This document shows, one piece after another, positions 20,575 to 29,879 of a DNA stretch of 64,000 bases. Below the pieces are notes generated by a model. It had not been told where the DNA came from, did no database searches, and saw only the letters and a program-made list of their open reading frames with translations. The position numbers and the translations under genes are program-made. This DNA is from Pseudomonas sp. PDM05 (GTDB lineage: Bacteria > Pseudomonadota > Gammaproteobacteria > Pseudomonadales > Pseudomonadaceae): contig NZ_JACVAC010000002.1 in the NCBI RefSeq assembly GCF_014851685.1, positions 516,564 through 580,563 of the forward strand, read 5' to 3'. Position 1 is the stretch's first letter; every line of letters starts with the position of its first letter.

Positions 20575-20774
20575 AGCACAAAATGTTATACGCCTCCCTG
20601 ATCGGCGCGGTGTTGCTTGTCGCCGGTTGCACCCCAACCTGCAAGGGCGACTCCTGCTCTCGCCCGCAATCGTCTCCGAACAAGCTGATCATCTGGTGGC
20701 CACCGCAGATGCGCGCCGAACCCGGCCCGGCGGGAGAACGTGCGGACTATCAAACGGTGTCGCTGGAGCGATGA
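20571..20774 (+). CDS. rspT: Type III secretion lipoprotein RspT (HrpT-like)
   Basis: This 67-residue lipoprotein (VLLVAGC, Cys20) follows rscC with a 4-base ATGA overlap, as hrpT follows hrcC in P. syringae. The conserved-looking part is CSRPQSS followed by LIIWWPP. HrpT is an outer-membrane lipoprotein probably needed for secretin placement. In P. syringae hrpV follows, but here the next gene is the convergent rscU after 22 bases, so hrpV is missing from this locus. Confidence 0.88.
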   Translation: MKHKMLYASLIGAVLLVAGCTPTCKGDSCSRPQSSPNKLIIWWPPQMRAEPGPAGERADYQTVSLER

Positions 20775-20781
20775 CTGCCCC

Positions 20782-20824
20782 CGAGCTGCCTGCTGCTCAA
20801 CGCTGTTCAAGCTCAGGCAGCTCG
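20782..20824. repeat. Inverted repeat at the convergent ends of rspT and rscU
   Basis: CGAGCTGCCTG and CAGGCAGCTCG form a perfect 11-bp inverted repeat with a 21-base loop. It spans the gap between the two type III operons and includes the last codons of rscU. There is no T run. It may hinder read-through from either side. Confidence 0.5.
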
Positions 20825-21894
20825 AGGGTTTCACGCTTGGCTTCATCATCCAGCTCACGCAACGTGCGATAGATGATGGCTACGGCCTGCAAGGTTTCCC
20901 GAGGGATGCTGGCCCCCAGCTGTTGGGGGTAGAGGGTGCGGGCCAGCCAGACACACTGAATCACCGGAACCTCTGCGGCCTTCGCCCGCGCGATCAACTG
21001 GCGAGCATCGGCGTCCGTGCCTTTGTCCACCAATAGAGGCAGCGGGGTTTTTCCAGGGCGGTAATACAAGGCCACGGCAAAGTGTGTCGGGTTGACCACC
21101 AGCATGTCGGCCTCCTCCAGCTTGGGCAGCTTGACCTTGGGCTCCTCCTGGGCCAACTGGAAGGCGAGCGAGCGCCGTTGCCCTTTCACGTGGGGGTCGC
21201 CTTCCATGTCCTTGTATTCCTTGAGTACCTCCACCTGGGTCATGCGCATGCGCTTGGCAAAAAAGTGTTTTTGCATGGAAAAATCGATCAGCGCCAACAC
21301 CAGCAGCAACCCCAGACAAGCGTGCAGCAAGTGGCGGAACAACGTGATCAATGCGAGGAGGTAACTTTGCAGGTCGCTATTGGCCAGGTTAATCAATGCA
21401 CCCAGCGACGGCATGATCACCACGTACAACACCAGGCCCAGCAGCAACGCTTTGGCGATACTCAACAACAGGTTGATCAACGACTGTGCGGAGAACATCT
21501 GCTTGAGTTGATTGAGCGGATTGAGGCGCTTGAAATCGAGTTTCAGGACCTCTGGTGCAAACAGTAATCCGATTTGCATCCAACTGCTGATCAGCTTCAT
21601 CGCAATCGCCACCCCGGCCATCAACAGGGCGAACGAAAAAAACAGCGCCAGCCCCTCGAACAACACTTCTTCCAGTGCTCGCATAAAGGGTTGGTTCATG
21701 CGCGATATCGGCAGCACTATCAACTGCTGGAAACGTTGCATGCTGGTCTCGGCCGTCATCAGCGCGATCTCGCTGATGGCCGTCAACACCAGCAACTTGC
21801 CCACATCCTGGCTTTGGGAGACCTGGCCTTTCTTACGCTGGTCCCGCAGTTTTTTGGCCGACGCGGGGTGCTTCTTTTCGCCTGAGTCACTCAT
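20797..21894 (-). CDS. rscU: Type III export-gate switch protein RscU (HrcU/SctU)
   Basis: SctU is the inner-membrane autoprotease that switches substrate specificity. The 365 residues include four membrane segments in the first 210 residues and a cytoplasmic domain with the self-cleavage motif NPTH (residues 268-271, in LVVNPTHFAVALYY). The start overlaps rscT by 4 bases. It is the last gene of the long minus-strand operon that starts at rspJ. Confidence 0.97.
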   Translation of the reverse strand: MSDSGEKKHPASAKKLRDQRKKGQVSQSQDVGKLLVLTAISEIALMTAETSMQRFQQLIVLPISRMNQPFMRALEEVLFEGLALFFSFALLMAGVAIAMKLISSWMQIGLLFAPEVLKLDFKRLNPLNQLKQMFSAQSLINLLLSIAKALLLGLVLYVVIMPSLGALINLANSDLQSYLLALITLFRHLLHACLGLLLVLALIDFSMQKHFFAKRMRMTQVEVLKEYKDMEGDPHVKGQRRSLAFQLAQEEPKVKLPKLEEADMLVVNPTHFAVALYYRPGKTPLPLLVDKGTDADARQLIARAKAAEVPVIQCVWLARTLYPQQLGASIPRETLQAVAIIYRTLRELDDEAKRETLELPELEQR

Positions 21895-22679
21895 GCTGAA
21901 CCGACCTTGAACAGCAGCGCCAGTGAATGCTTGAGATCACCGAGCAGGCCCATGCGACCGACAATCAAGTCCTGTAACAACGCAAAATACAACAGCAGAA
22001 TGCCGAGCCCCGCGAGGCATTTGAGCGGCGGCGCCAGCGTGCTCACCTGCAACTGCTGACTGTAAACCCCCAGCAACGCAATACCGAATTCCAGCAACAA
22101 CAGCACCGCAATGAAGGGCGCGGCGTAGAGCATCATGTGCATGAAGGTGTCGCCGAGCAGATCCACAAACACCCCCATCCCGTTGGCCGACGGCAACGGG
22201 AACCAGACCGTGGGCGGCCATATCCGGTAACTGTCCCAGATCACCTGGGTCAGTGCCCCCAAGCCGACGCTGACCATCAACAGAAATATCGCCAGTTGCT
22301 TGAACATGTGCCCGCAGGGTGTCGCGTCCGGCCCCAGCGACGGGTTGAGCTGGCCACCGGCCAGGGCGCCGCGCTGGTTGTCCAGCAACGCCCCCACCGA
22401 CTCGAACATCCAGAACGGCATCGACAGCAACACCCCCAGCACAAGCCCGAGGATGACCTCCTTGAGGACCAACCCGCCAAGCATCAGCATCGAATAGTCC
22501 TGACCCGCCAACAGCGCATGGATGCCCGGTGCCGGCAGCAAGGCCAGCACCATCACGATGGCATGCCGGGGCATACCGCGAATATGTTGAAAACAGAATG
22601 CCGCCACCAATATGGCGCACGGATAGATCCGCGCCATGGCGATGATCAGGCTCGGTAGATACTCCACATACGGCAGCAC
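21891..22679 (-). CDS. rscT: Type III export-gate protein RscT (HrcT/SctT)
   Basis: A 262-residue polytopic inner-membrane protein of the SpaR/YscT/FliR family. Together with SctR and SctS it forms the entry portal of the export channel. Typical segments are FESVGALLDNQRG, the LLMVSVGLGALTQVIWDSY helix and AAPFIAVLLLLEFGIALLG. It lies 10 bases after rscS and overlaps rscU by 4 bases, the conserved R-S-T-U order. Confidence 0.96.
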   Translation of the reverse strand: MLPYVEYLPSLIIAMARIYPCAILVAAFCFQHIRGMPRHAIVMVLALLPAPGIHALLAGQDYSMLMLGGLVLKEVILGLVLGVLLSMPFWMFESVGALLDNQRGALAGGQLNPSLGPDATPCGHMFKQLAIFLLMVSVGLGALTQVIWDSYRIWPPTVWFPLPSANGMGVFVDLLGDTFMHMMLYAAPFIAVLLLLEFGIALLGVYSQQLQVSTLAPPLKCLAGLGILLLYFALLQDLIVGRMGLLGDLKHSLALLFKVGSA

Positions 22680-22689
22680 AGGCCAGGCC

Positions 22690-22953
22690 TCAGTTCAGGG
22701 CCGAACGGCCGATCATTTCAAAGGTCAGGTTGATCAACTGGATCAACTCAACACCGATCCAGCGGCCGGTAAGGATCAGCGTGATCCCCACCGCCACCAG
22801 CTTGATGCCAAAGGGCAGCGTCTGATCCTGAACCTGCATCAGCGCCTGCACCAGCGAGGTCATCACCCCTACCACCACGGCCACGATCAACGGCGGCGCC
22901 GACAACACCACCACCAGCAACATGCCCTGCTTGAACAGCACGATAGGTTCCAT
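22690..22953 (-). CDS. rscS: Type III export-gate protein RscS (HrcS/SctS)
   Basis: The small FliQ-like subunit of the export portal has 87 residues and two membrane helices (about residues 12-38 and 50-75). The family hallmarks are LSAPPLIVAVVVGVMTSLVQALMQVQDQT, seen here in full, ending near TLPFGIKLV. It lies between rscR and rscT with short spacers of 7 and 10 bases. Confidence 0.95.
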   Translation of the reverse strand: MEPIVLFKQGMLLVVVLSAPPLIVAVVVGVMTSLVQALMQVQDQTLPFGIKLVAVGITLILTGRWIGVELIQLINLTFEMIGRSALN

Positions 22954-22960
22954 AAGCGAC

Positions 22961-23614
22961 TCAGAGATAGGAAAGGAACAGGCTGTCGAGCAACCGTGAC
23001 CAGCCGGAGACCAGCACGAACAGGAGCAATTTGAGCGGTAGGGAGATGGTCATCGGCGAGACCATCTGCATGCCCAGCGCCAAGAGCAGGTTGGAGACGA
23101 TCAGGTCGATCACGATAAACGGGATGTAGATCAGAAAGCCGATCTCGAACCCGGCCTGCAACTGCGACAACACAAACGCCGGGACCAGCAGGATCAGGTC
23201 CTCACGCTGGACCTCCCGGGCCATTTCGGCAGGCCACAGGCGCGCCGTATTTTCCAGCAGATGGGTCAGCACATCCGGGTTAACATTGCGCAGCATGAAT
23301 GTACGCAGCGGTTGGATGGCCTCCCGGCCGGTCTGCTGCATGCTTTGCACACTGCTGAGGTCCAGCGGCGAAACCTTGACCACCTCCGCTATCTGGTAGC
23401 CGACAGGCGCCATGATAAACAGCGTCGCCGCCAGTGCGATGCCGTTGATGGCCATGCTCGGCGGCACCTGCTGCACGCCGATGGCGTTGCGGGTAATCAT
23501 CAGCACGATCACGATCTTGAGAAACGCCGTGCACACGATCAGCAGCATGGGCATCAATGACAACGCGCCCAGAAACAGCGCCAGAACGAGAGGATCGATT
23601 CCTTGCAAGCTCAT
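22961..23614 (-). CDS. rscR: Type III export-gate protein RscR (HrcR/SctR)
   Basis: The FliP/YscR-type portal subunit has 217 residues. Visible hallmarks are [21 protein letters not shown] near residue 25, QQVPPSM, and the C-terminal [33 protein letters not shown] region, given here only as its conserved ends. It overlaps rscQ by 4 bases. The family assignment is secure because these export genes are among the most conserved in type III systems. Confidence 0.97.
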   Translation of the reverse strand: MSLQGIDPLVLALFLGALSLMPMLLIVCTAFLKIVIVLMITRNAIGVQQVPPSMAINGIALAATLFIMAPVGYQIAEVVKVSPLDLSSVQSMQQTGREAIQPLRTFMLRNVNPDVLTHLLENTARLWPAEMAREVQREDLILLVPAFVLSQLQAGFEIGFLIYIPFIVIDLIVSNLLLALGMQMVSPMTISLPLKLLLFVLVSGWSRLLDSLFLSYL

Positions 23615-24624
23615 CGGGAAAAATTCACACGAGACATCTGCAACCCGAGGCGCCCGTCCACCTCCACCAACTGCCCGAGGCCAATGGCTCTGTCACCGTA
23701 GTAGAGACCGGCCATGCCCGGTGCAAAACCACTGATGCCCAGCACCGAACCTGGCGCAAGGTTGCGCAGTTCGCCGAGGGTGAGATTCAGCGTTCCACAA
23801 CGCACATTCAACGCCATGCTCAACTCATCGAATGGCTCGTGGCCAAATACATCCACCACGGGTTCATCCGCTTCAGGCCCGGCCACGCCAGGTACTGCAA
23901 AGTCCTCATCCACACCCACGTCCTCGATAGAAGTAACAGTAAGCCGCAACGGCCCGGCGTCATCGTCAATGCAACCGCGCAGTTGCTGCCTGCCGACCTG
24001 CAGATGGCCGGGCCCCTGCGCTTGAAAAAATGCTTGTTCGAACACCAGCACATCGCCGGCCTGCAGGCCGCGCACCTGTGCAAAGGGCAGTTGCACACGT
24101 CCGACGGTCACGGCGATCGCCAGTTGAAACGCTGCCGGCAGCGGTGCCGCAATGCCCCGCCAGGGGCCGGCCGCGCACAACGAGAGGAAACTCTGTGGCG
24201 TCAGCCACATATAGGCATCCACACGGGAGGCTCCCAATGTCACCACCAGACGACAGCCAAAGCCCTCAGGGCGGGCGGACTCGCTCAAGCGAACGTCGCC
24301 CAGCAGCCTGCTGATCTGCGGGCTCAAGTGATGTTGGAACAAGGCCCAGAACCACGAATCCGGGTCATTGCCGGACGGGGCCAACGTCACCGGGCACTCG
24401 CCCAGCAGGCTGAGTACCGGCCCCGGCTGGGCGAATGCCAGTACCCCGCAAACCGTTTCAAAACACAGCGATGGGGCACTGACGGGCGCAGGCCCAGGCT
24501 CCATCCGCAGCTCACCACGGGCTCCGGCCACCTCGAATGGCAAGCTCAAGCCACGCCCCAGTCGGCGTCGCGCGGCAACGGTGTCCCCCGGGATCTGCGG
24601 CAGCACCAGACGCGAGAGCATCAC
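23611..24624 (-). CDS. rscQ: Type III sorting-platform protein RscQ (HrcQ/SctQ), single full-length gene
   Basis: SctQ forms the cytoplasmic C-ring or sorting platform. In P. syringae the protein is split into HrcQA and HrcQB; here one 337-residue frame contains both parts, with two SpoA-type segments: [22 protein letters not shown] (about 179-200, conserved start LPFAQVRGL) and [19 protein letters not shown] (279-297). A GTG at 23913 (codon 238) has GAGG 8 bases upstream and would give a separate 100-residue C-terminal product, like the internal SctQ-C products known in other systems. The gene overlaps rspP and rscR by 4 bases each. Confidence 0.92.
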   Translation of the reverse strand: MMLSRLVLPQIPGDTVAARRRLGRGLSLPFEVAGARGELRMEPGPAPVSAPSLCFETVCGVLAFAQPGPVLSLLGECPVTLAPSGNDPDSWFWALFQHHLSPQISRLLGDVRLSESARPEGFGCRLVVTLGASRVDAYMWLTPQSFLSLCAAGPWRGIAAPLPAAFQLAIAVTVGRVQLPFAQVRGLQAGDVLVFEQAFFQAQGPGHLQVGRQQLRGCIDDDAGPLRLTVTSIEDVGVDEDFAVPGVAGPEADEPVVDVFGHEPFDELSMALNVRCGTLNLTLGELRNLAPGSVLGISGFAPGMAGLYYGDRAIGLGQLVEVDGRLGLQMSRVNFSR

Positions 24625-25079
24625 GCCGGGCGAGCATCAGGCAAATGCAGGCTGACCGGCGAGCCCAGTGCCCCCGCCATACGCTCCTGGCACTGTTGCC
24701 GCACGCCGCAGAGCCAGCGCGACGTCGCCTCATGCTCTGCCTCCAATTCAATGCCCCAGACGTTCTGCTCTCGCCGCACGCTGGCGTTGATCCGCCCCAG
24801 GCGCGGCATGTACAACGTCGCCTGCAACGGCCATTGCGCCGCACCCAACACCTGGGGTGCCAGTTGCTCGGCAAGCGCGTCGATCATTGCGACAGCGGCC
24901 GGCATCCCCGTGCCCGACCGGGCAGCGCCATACCCTGTGTGCGCAGCGTCATCACCAAACAACTGGGCAAATAACCGTCCTTGCTCCCAAGGCACCACAC
25001 CAGCCATTGCCTGGTCGCGGTCCTCGCGCGATTCACGCGGCCGTGGACGTTCGTATGGCTTGCTTGAAACCTGGGTCAT
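24621..25079 (-). CDS. rspP: Type III secretion protein RspP (HrpP/SctP-like)
   Basis: The 152-residue protein lies between rspO and rscQ, the place of P. syringae hrpP, a short relative of SctP length-control and substrate-switch proteins. The N-terminus is charged and disordered (YERPRPRESREDRDQ) and the C-terminal half (about residues 70-150, LQATLYMPRLGRINASV then WGIELEAEHE) resembles the substrate-specificity-switch domain. The ATG at 25079 has CAGGAG 5 bases upstream and an ATGA overlap with the rspO stop; the earlier opening at 25139 lacks these. Confidence 0.85.
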   Translation of the reverse strand: MTQVSSKPYERPRPRESREDRDQAMAGVVPWEQGRLFAQLFGDDAAHTGYGAARSGTGMPAAVAMIDALAEQLAPQVLGAAQWPLQATLYMPRLGRINASVRREQNVWGIELEAEHEATSRWLCGVRQQCQERMAGALGSPVSLHLPDARPA

Positions 25080-25504
25080 ATCGGCTCCTGAGCCAACAAA
25101 TTGGATAATTCCTGAAGTTTTTCCACCTGGCGCAGGCACGCGGTGACCTGCTTCTGGGCGGCACTGACGTGGATTTGTTTTTCTTCCTGCTGTCCCTGCA
25201 ACGCGTACAGTTGCCCCTGCTCGTGACGGGTGCTGGCGCTCAGGGCCTGCTCTTGTACGGCCCAGGATTTCAGCGCCTGAAAACTCAGCACCTGGCCCTG
25301 ATGCCGGCCGAGCAGCTCGGCACTTCGCTGAGCCTCCTCCTGCCGGGTCTGCTCGAGACGTTCCTCGGCCTGGCGGATATGCACAAGCAGAGTCTGCTGG
25401 GCACGTTTTGCCTCACTCAGGGCACGCTCGGCACGGTCTGCCCGGTGCCGACGCAGGCGACGCAGGGTCTCGATCTCACCCAGCAATCCGTTAGAAAGGG
25501 ACAT
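25076..25504 (-). CDS. rspO: Type III secretion stalk protein RspO (HrpO/SctO)
   Basis: This 142-residue protein is predicted to be a nearly continuous coiled coil, rich in Arg, Gln and Glu (RRHRADRAERALSEAKRAQQ). That is the character of SctO/YscO/FliJ proteins, which insert into the ATPase ring and connect it to SctV. It overlaps rscN by 14 bases and rspP by 4 bases. The position after the ATPase gene matches hrcN-hrpO. Confidence 0.88.
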   Translation of the reverse strand: MSLSNGLLGEIETLRRLRRHRADRAERALSEAKRAQQTLLVHIRQAEERLEQTRQEEAQRSAELLGRHQGQVLSFQALKSWAVQEQALSASTRHEQGQLYALQGQQEEKQIHVSAAQKQVTACLRQVEKLQELSNLLAQEPI

Positions 25505-26852
25505 GGCCGGTCAGCTCCTTAAGTTGTTCCAGCGTGGTCATCATCGGTGTGGGTTCGCGCAGATCCTGGCGCAGAAAACTGTCGACCGCCTGGCGACTGT
25601 CCACCGCCAGGTCGGTGAGAATGTCGCTGCCGGCCTGGTACTCTCCCAGCTTGAGCATCAACTCGATCTGCTGATACGCCGACAACAGGCGCCGCAACGC
25701 CGTGCCGGCGCGAATATCCTCGGGGTCGGCGACGTTGCTCAAGATCCGTGAAAGGCTGGCCAGCACATCCACCGCCGGGTAGTGCCCGCGCTCAGCGAGT
25801 TTGCGCGACAGCACGATGTGGCCATCAAGCAGCGAGCGAACCTCGTCTGCCACCGGATCACTCATCGAGTCCTGTTCGATCAGCACCGTATAGATCGCGG
25901 TAATCACGCCCTCGTTTGTCAGCCCGGCGCGCTCGACCAGGCGCGGCAACAGGCTGTAGACCGAAGGCGGCAAGCCGCCGCGGCCCAACGGCTCGCCGGC
26001 GGCCAGGCCGATTTCACGCTGGGCCCTGGCAAAACGCGTCAGCGAGTCGATCAGCAACAGCACCCGCTGGCCCTTGCTGCGGAAACCTTCGGCCAATGCC
26101 GTCGCCGTGAATGCCGCACGGGCACGTTCCATGCTGGAGCGGTCCGAAGTGGCACACACCAGCACCGCCTTGGCGCGCAACTGCTCATCCAGTTCATGAT
26201 CGAGGAACTCGCGCAGTTCCCGGCCCCGCTCGCCGATCAGGCCGAACACAATCACATCGCACTCCACGTTCCGCGCGATCTCGGCCAGCAGCGTGGTCTT
26301 GCCGCAACCGGCCCCGGCGAACAAGCCGACGCGCTGCCCCTCGCCCAGGGTCAACAGGCCATCGATGGAGCGCACGCCGGTGGCCAGCGCCCGGTTGATG
26401 CGCGGCCGCTCCGTAGGTAGCGGTGCCTCGCACAATACGGCGCTGGTGTCCGGGCTATCGGACTCGACAAAAGCACTCGGCCCTTCCCCTGCGATCGGGC
26501 GTCCGAAGCCGTCCAGCACCTGGCCCAGCAACGCCTCGCTGACCTGCACCCGATGCGACACCCCGAGGCGCTCCACGCTGGCGCCCACGCGCACGCCTTC
26601 CAGGTTGCCCAATGCACTGAGCACCGCATCCTGCTGATCGAAACCGATGATTTCGGCCAGCATGTAATCGCCGGCCTTTTTTTCCACCTGGCACAGGTCG
26701 CCGATGCATGAATGGGGCAACCGGCATTGCAGCAACATGCCATTGACGCGTTGAATACGACCCCGCATCGTCACCGGCGCAAAGCCGGCCAGCGCTTGTG
26801 CCTGGCGCTGCTGCCAGGCGTCCAGCCGCGCTTGCAGATCCGCACTCACCAA
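25491..26852 (-). CDS. rscN: Type III secretion ATPase RscN (HrcN/SctN)
   Basis: The hexameric ATPase that unfolds and delivers substrates. The 453 residues have Walker A in GAGCGKT (180-186), IVFGLIGERGRELREFL, Walker B in LLLIDSLTRFARA, and GRGGLPPSVYSLLPRLVERAG (conserved start GRGGLPPSV). The last is typical of the FliI/SctN class and separates it from the F1 beta subunit. It overlaps rspQ by 7 bases. Conserved hrpQ-hrcN-hrpO order. Confidence 0.97.
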   Translation of the reverse strand: MVSADLQARLDAWQQRQAQALAGFAPVTMRGRIQRVNGMLLQCRLPHSCIGDLCQVEKKAGDYMLAEIIGFDQQDAVLSALGNLEGVRVGASVERLGVSHRVQVSEALLGQVLDGFGRPIAGEGPSAFVESDSPDTSAVLCEAPLPTERPRINRALATGVRSIDGLLTLGEGQRVGLFAGAGCGKTTLLAEIARNVECDVIVFGLIGERGRELREFLDHELDEQLRAKAVLVCATSDRSSMERARAAFTATALAEGFRSKGQRVLLLIDSLTRFARAQREIGLAAGEPLGRGGLPPSVYSLLPRLVERAGLTNEGVITAIYTVLIEQDSMSDPVADEVRSLLDGHIVLSRKLAERGHYPAVDVLASLSRILSNVADPEDIRAGTALRRLLSAYQQIELMLKLGEYQAGSDILTDLAVDSRQAVDSFLRQDLREPTPMMTTLEQLKELTGHVPF

Positions 26853-27751
26853 CGCACCTCGTAACGCTGCGCGCCATCGAACACCACCTTGTTGTTATCG
26901 ATCAAGACCAGGCGCAGGCCTTCCACTTCATCACCGACAAACAGCCGGCTACCCTCCTCCAGCACCACATGACCGTTCGACCCGCCGACGATCTGCACAA
27001 TCTTGAATGGCAACGAGTTATCGTGCAGGCGCACGCGGCTGATCACGGGCACGCTGCTGTCGAACATCTCGCCGTAGCGATCGAGCATGCGCGTCACCAG
27101 GTCCATGTCCTCCTGTGACACATCCCCGCTGAGCGCGACCTGGTCATTGATCACTTGCACGGTGACCCGCTGGCCCAGTTCGCGCTCGTTGAGCATCTTC
27201 AGCAACTGCTTGCGCACGTCGAACGGCGAAGCGAGTTCGTCCTTCTGCACCGCGGGCGGCATCAAGGAGGCTTGAGCGTCTTTCTCTCCCGTGGAGACCA
27301 GGCCCACGAGCATAATGATGACTGCCCCCACCAGCGCCAGGCTGATCAAGCGCTTTTGCTGCACGTTTGAGATGGCGGATAACTTCAGCCCCCGCGCCGG
27401 TTCAACCGGCAGTGGCGCAGGTTCAACCGGCACCGCAGAGGACGCGCCAGGCCAGGGCTGATCAGCCAGGCTGACACACAATCGAGTGGAGCCCACCGAA
27501 AACGGCACTCCCAGCGCAAGGCTCGTGATCTGCGCCAGCACCTGCCCATCGTGCCCGTGCAGCAACCCCGCCTCGGCCTGCACCGACCAGTTCTGACCGG
27601 TCAGCCGCAACCGTGCGTGGTGCTCGGCAACCCCCGGGTCATCGAGTACCAGATCGGCGTCCGCGTGAGCACCGATGCTCCATTGTTCACCAAACAACGG
27701 CAGTGCCGCCCCTTGATGCAAACCGTCCAGGACACGCAGTTCGAACATCAT
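26846..27751 (-). CDS. rspQ: Type III inner-membrane ring protein RspQ (HrpQ/SctD)
   Basis: SctD forms the outer of the two inner-membrane rings. The 301 residues begin with an FHA-like cytoplasmic domain (LRVLDGLHQGAALPL, then DLVLDDPGVAEHHARL). A Pro-rich linker and one membrane segment follow (about residues 133-152, RLISLALVGAVIIMLVGLV), then periplasmic ring-building domains with VTVQVINDQVALSGDVS. It lies 34 bases after rscV and overlaps rscN. Confidence 0.9.
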   Translation of the reverse strand: MMFELRVLDGLHQGAALPLFGEQWSIGAHADADLVLDDPGVAEHHARLRLTGQNWSVQAEAGLLHGHDGQVLAQITSLALGVPFSVGSTRLCVSLADQPWPGASSAVPVEPAPLPVEPARGLKLSAISNVQQKRLISLALVGAVIIMLVGLVSTGEKDAQASLMPPAVQKDELASPFDVRKQLLKMLNERELGQRVTVQVINDQVALSGDVSQEDMDLVTRMLDRYGEMFDSSVPVISRVRLHDNSLPFKIVQIVGGSNGHVVLEEGSRLFVGDEVEGLRLVLIDNNKVVFDGAQRYEVRW

Positions 27752-27785
27752 CGAGCGCCTCTCTCTGCCCGTAGCAACAGCCTGT

Positions 27786-29879
27786 TCATGCCACGGCTCC
27801 GCGCATCAACTCTTCCTGCCCAAGGTCAAAGCGCCCCAGCACTTTGACTTTGGAGGTGCTGCCAAGCTCGGCAAAGGACAGCACCGGCACATGGTTGAAT
27901 TCATCGATCAGCAAGGTCCGCAGCGGACTGCGCAGGTCTTGAGCCACCAGCATCACGCTGCGGGTTTTGGCGCGTACGCTGAATGCCTGGTTGAGCAGGT
28001 TGACCAGCGCCGTGCTGTGATCGTTTTCAAGGGCGAAGAACACACCGCTCTGGGTCTGGCGCAGCGCTTCGCGCAGGATATTTTCCGTCTGCGGCGACAG
28101 CAGCCAGGCATGCAGGCCATCGGCCTCGCTGTACTGGTGAAAGATCTGCGATTTGAGGGCGATACGCGCGTAATCGGCCAAAGCCTCGGGTTCACGCTCA
28201 TGCTGCCCGTAATCGATCAATGACTCGACGATCAGCCGCACGGCACGCAGCGGAACGCCTTCGCTGGCCAGGCGCTGCAGTACCGACGAAAACCGCGAAA
28301 GCGGCATGATGCGTTGCAGTTCCTGCACCAGTTCTGGCTGGTTCTGCTCCAGCCAACTGAGAATCGACTTGCTCTCCTGAATGCCCAGGAACCGCGGCCC
28401 GCTGAGCATCATCGCGCGCGTCATGCGCTCGACGATCAATTGCTGGGCAGTGAACCGTTCGAGGTCGGGATCTTCCAGCAAAGGGTCATCCGGCGCGAGC
28501 CACAGCCAATCCTGCTCGTCGCGCTCGATGCGTCCGCGCTCACCCTGCTCAGGGGGCTGTGCAAACGCCGCATACTCGACAGCGATGCGGTCGCTCAGGG
28601 TCGCCACCATCACCGGAACTTCATGCACGCAAAAACGCATCTCATCGACTGCCAACGTGTCGCTGAACTCGGCGTCGAACGGTGGCAATGTCAGACCGAT
28701 ATTGGCCACCAGCGCATTCCTGGCCTGGCGGACTTTCCTGACGATGTCCAGGATCTCAGGCGTGTCGTAAAATACCGGATTGAACTGCAGCAAGTACGGC
28801 CGCGACGGGTCGAAGCCGCGCACGTCCTCATCGCCGTTCTCTTCCGGGCGAACCGGCTGCTGCGGTTCGGTTCGCGGCGCCTGCTCGCGCTGACGCTGGC
28901 GCATCAGGTAATAACCCAGGCCGCCGGTCTTTAGCGCGATCAGGATAAAGACCAGGGTCGGCATGCCAGGCACGATCGCAAATGCAAGCATGCCAACCGA
29001 GGCAATCACCCAACTCTTGGGCTCGCTGGTCATTTGCCGGGCAATTTCGGCGCCCATGTTACTGACCCCTTTGCGGCCATCCGGCGCTACGCGGGTGATG
29101 ATCATGCCGGCCGTGAGCGAAATCAGCAGCGCGGGGATCTGCGCAATCAGGCCGTCACCGATGGTCAGCACGGAGTACAGCGAGATGGACTCTGCCGCGC
29201 TCAAGCCGTGCTGGAACATGCCGGTCGAGAAACCACCCAGCAGGTTGACCACTACGATGATCAGGCCTGCAATGGCATCGCCTTTGACGAATTTCATGGC
29301 GCCATCCATCGCGCCGAACAATTGGCTTTCGCGAGACAGCTGCTCGCGCTTGTCCCGCGCCTGCGTACCGTCGATCAGCCCGGCACGCAGGTCACTGTCG
29401 ATGGACATCTGCTTGCCGGGCATTGCGTCCAGGCTGAAACGTGCCGACACCTCGGCCACACGCTCGGAGCCCTTGGTAATTACCAGAAAGTTCACCAGCG
29501 TCAGGATCAGGAAGATCACCATGCCCACCGCCAGGTTGCCCCCAACCACGAAATTACCGAAGGCCTCGACGATTTCACCGGCATCCTGTTCCAGCAGGAT
29601 CAGGCGCGTGGTGGCAATCGACAGCGCCAGGCGGAACATGGTGGTCAGCAACAAAATCGACGGAAACGACGAAAACGCCAACGGCCCCGGCAGGTACAGG
29701 GCCAGTACGATCAACAGGCACGAGATGCAGATATTCACCGCAATGAGGATGTCCACCAGCCAAGTGGGCAGTGGCACGATAAAGATAAACACAATGGCCA
29801 TGACCACCACGGCGCCCAGCACTTCGGCGCGCTGCGCAACCTTGAGCAGCAGCCCATTGATGCTCGACAGCGCAGTCAC
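27786..29879 (-). CDS. rscV: Type III export-gate protein RscV (HrcV/SctV)
   Basis: SctV is the nonameric export-gate protein that receives chaperone-substrate complexes. The GTG start at 29879 is supported by AGGAGG 5 bases upstream, a GTGA overlap with the rspJ stop, and the resulting 697 residues, close to the usual HrcV length; the frame opens at 29933. The first 330 residues are polytopic, with the FHIPEP-family segment ATTRLILLEQDAGEIVEAFG and the RFSLDAMPGKQMSID region; the rest is the cytoplasmic ring domain. Confidence 0.96.
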   Translation of the reverse strand: MTALSSINGLLLKVAQRAEVLGAVVVMAIVFIFIVPLPTWLVDILIAVNICISCLLIVLALYLPGPLAFSSFPSILLLTTMFRLALSIATTRLILLEQDAGEIVEAFGNFVVGGNLAVGMVIFLILTLVNFLVITKGSERVAEVSARFSLDAMPGKQMSIDSDLRAGLIDGTQARDKREQLSRESQLFGAMDGAMKFVKGDAIAGLIIVVVNLLGGFSTGMFQHGLSAAESISLYSVLTIGDGLIAQIPALLISLTAGMIITRVAPDGRKGVSNMGAEIARQMTSEPKSWVIASVGMLAFAIVPGMPTLVFILIALKTGGLGYYLMRQRQREQAPRTEPQQPVRPEENGDEDVRGFDPSRPYLLQFNPVFYDTPEILDIVRKVRQARNALVANIGLTLPPFDAEFSDTLAVDEMRFCVHEVPVMVATLSDRIAVEYAAFAQPPEQGERGRIERDEQDWLWLAPDDPLLEDPDLERFTAQQLIVERMTRAMMLSGPRFLGIQESKSILSWLEQNQPELVQELQRIMPLSRFSSVLQRLASEGVPLRAVRLIVESLIDYGQHEREPEALADYARIALKSQIFHQYSEADGLHAWLLSPQTENILREALRQTQSGVFFALENDHSTALVNLLNQAFSVRAKTRSVMLVAQDLRSPLRTLLIDEFNHVPVLSFAELGSTSKVKVLGRFDLGQEELMRGAVA

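Noticed and set aside
23557..25146. 529-codon plus-strand open frame opposite rscQ and rspP
   Set aside because: The opposite strand holds conserved type III genes with overlapping starts and stops; this frame has low-complexity Arg/His/Gln-rich sequence and no ribosome-binding site.
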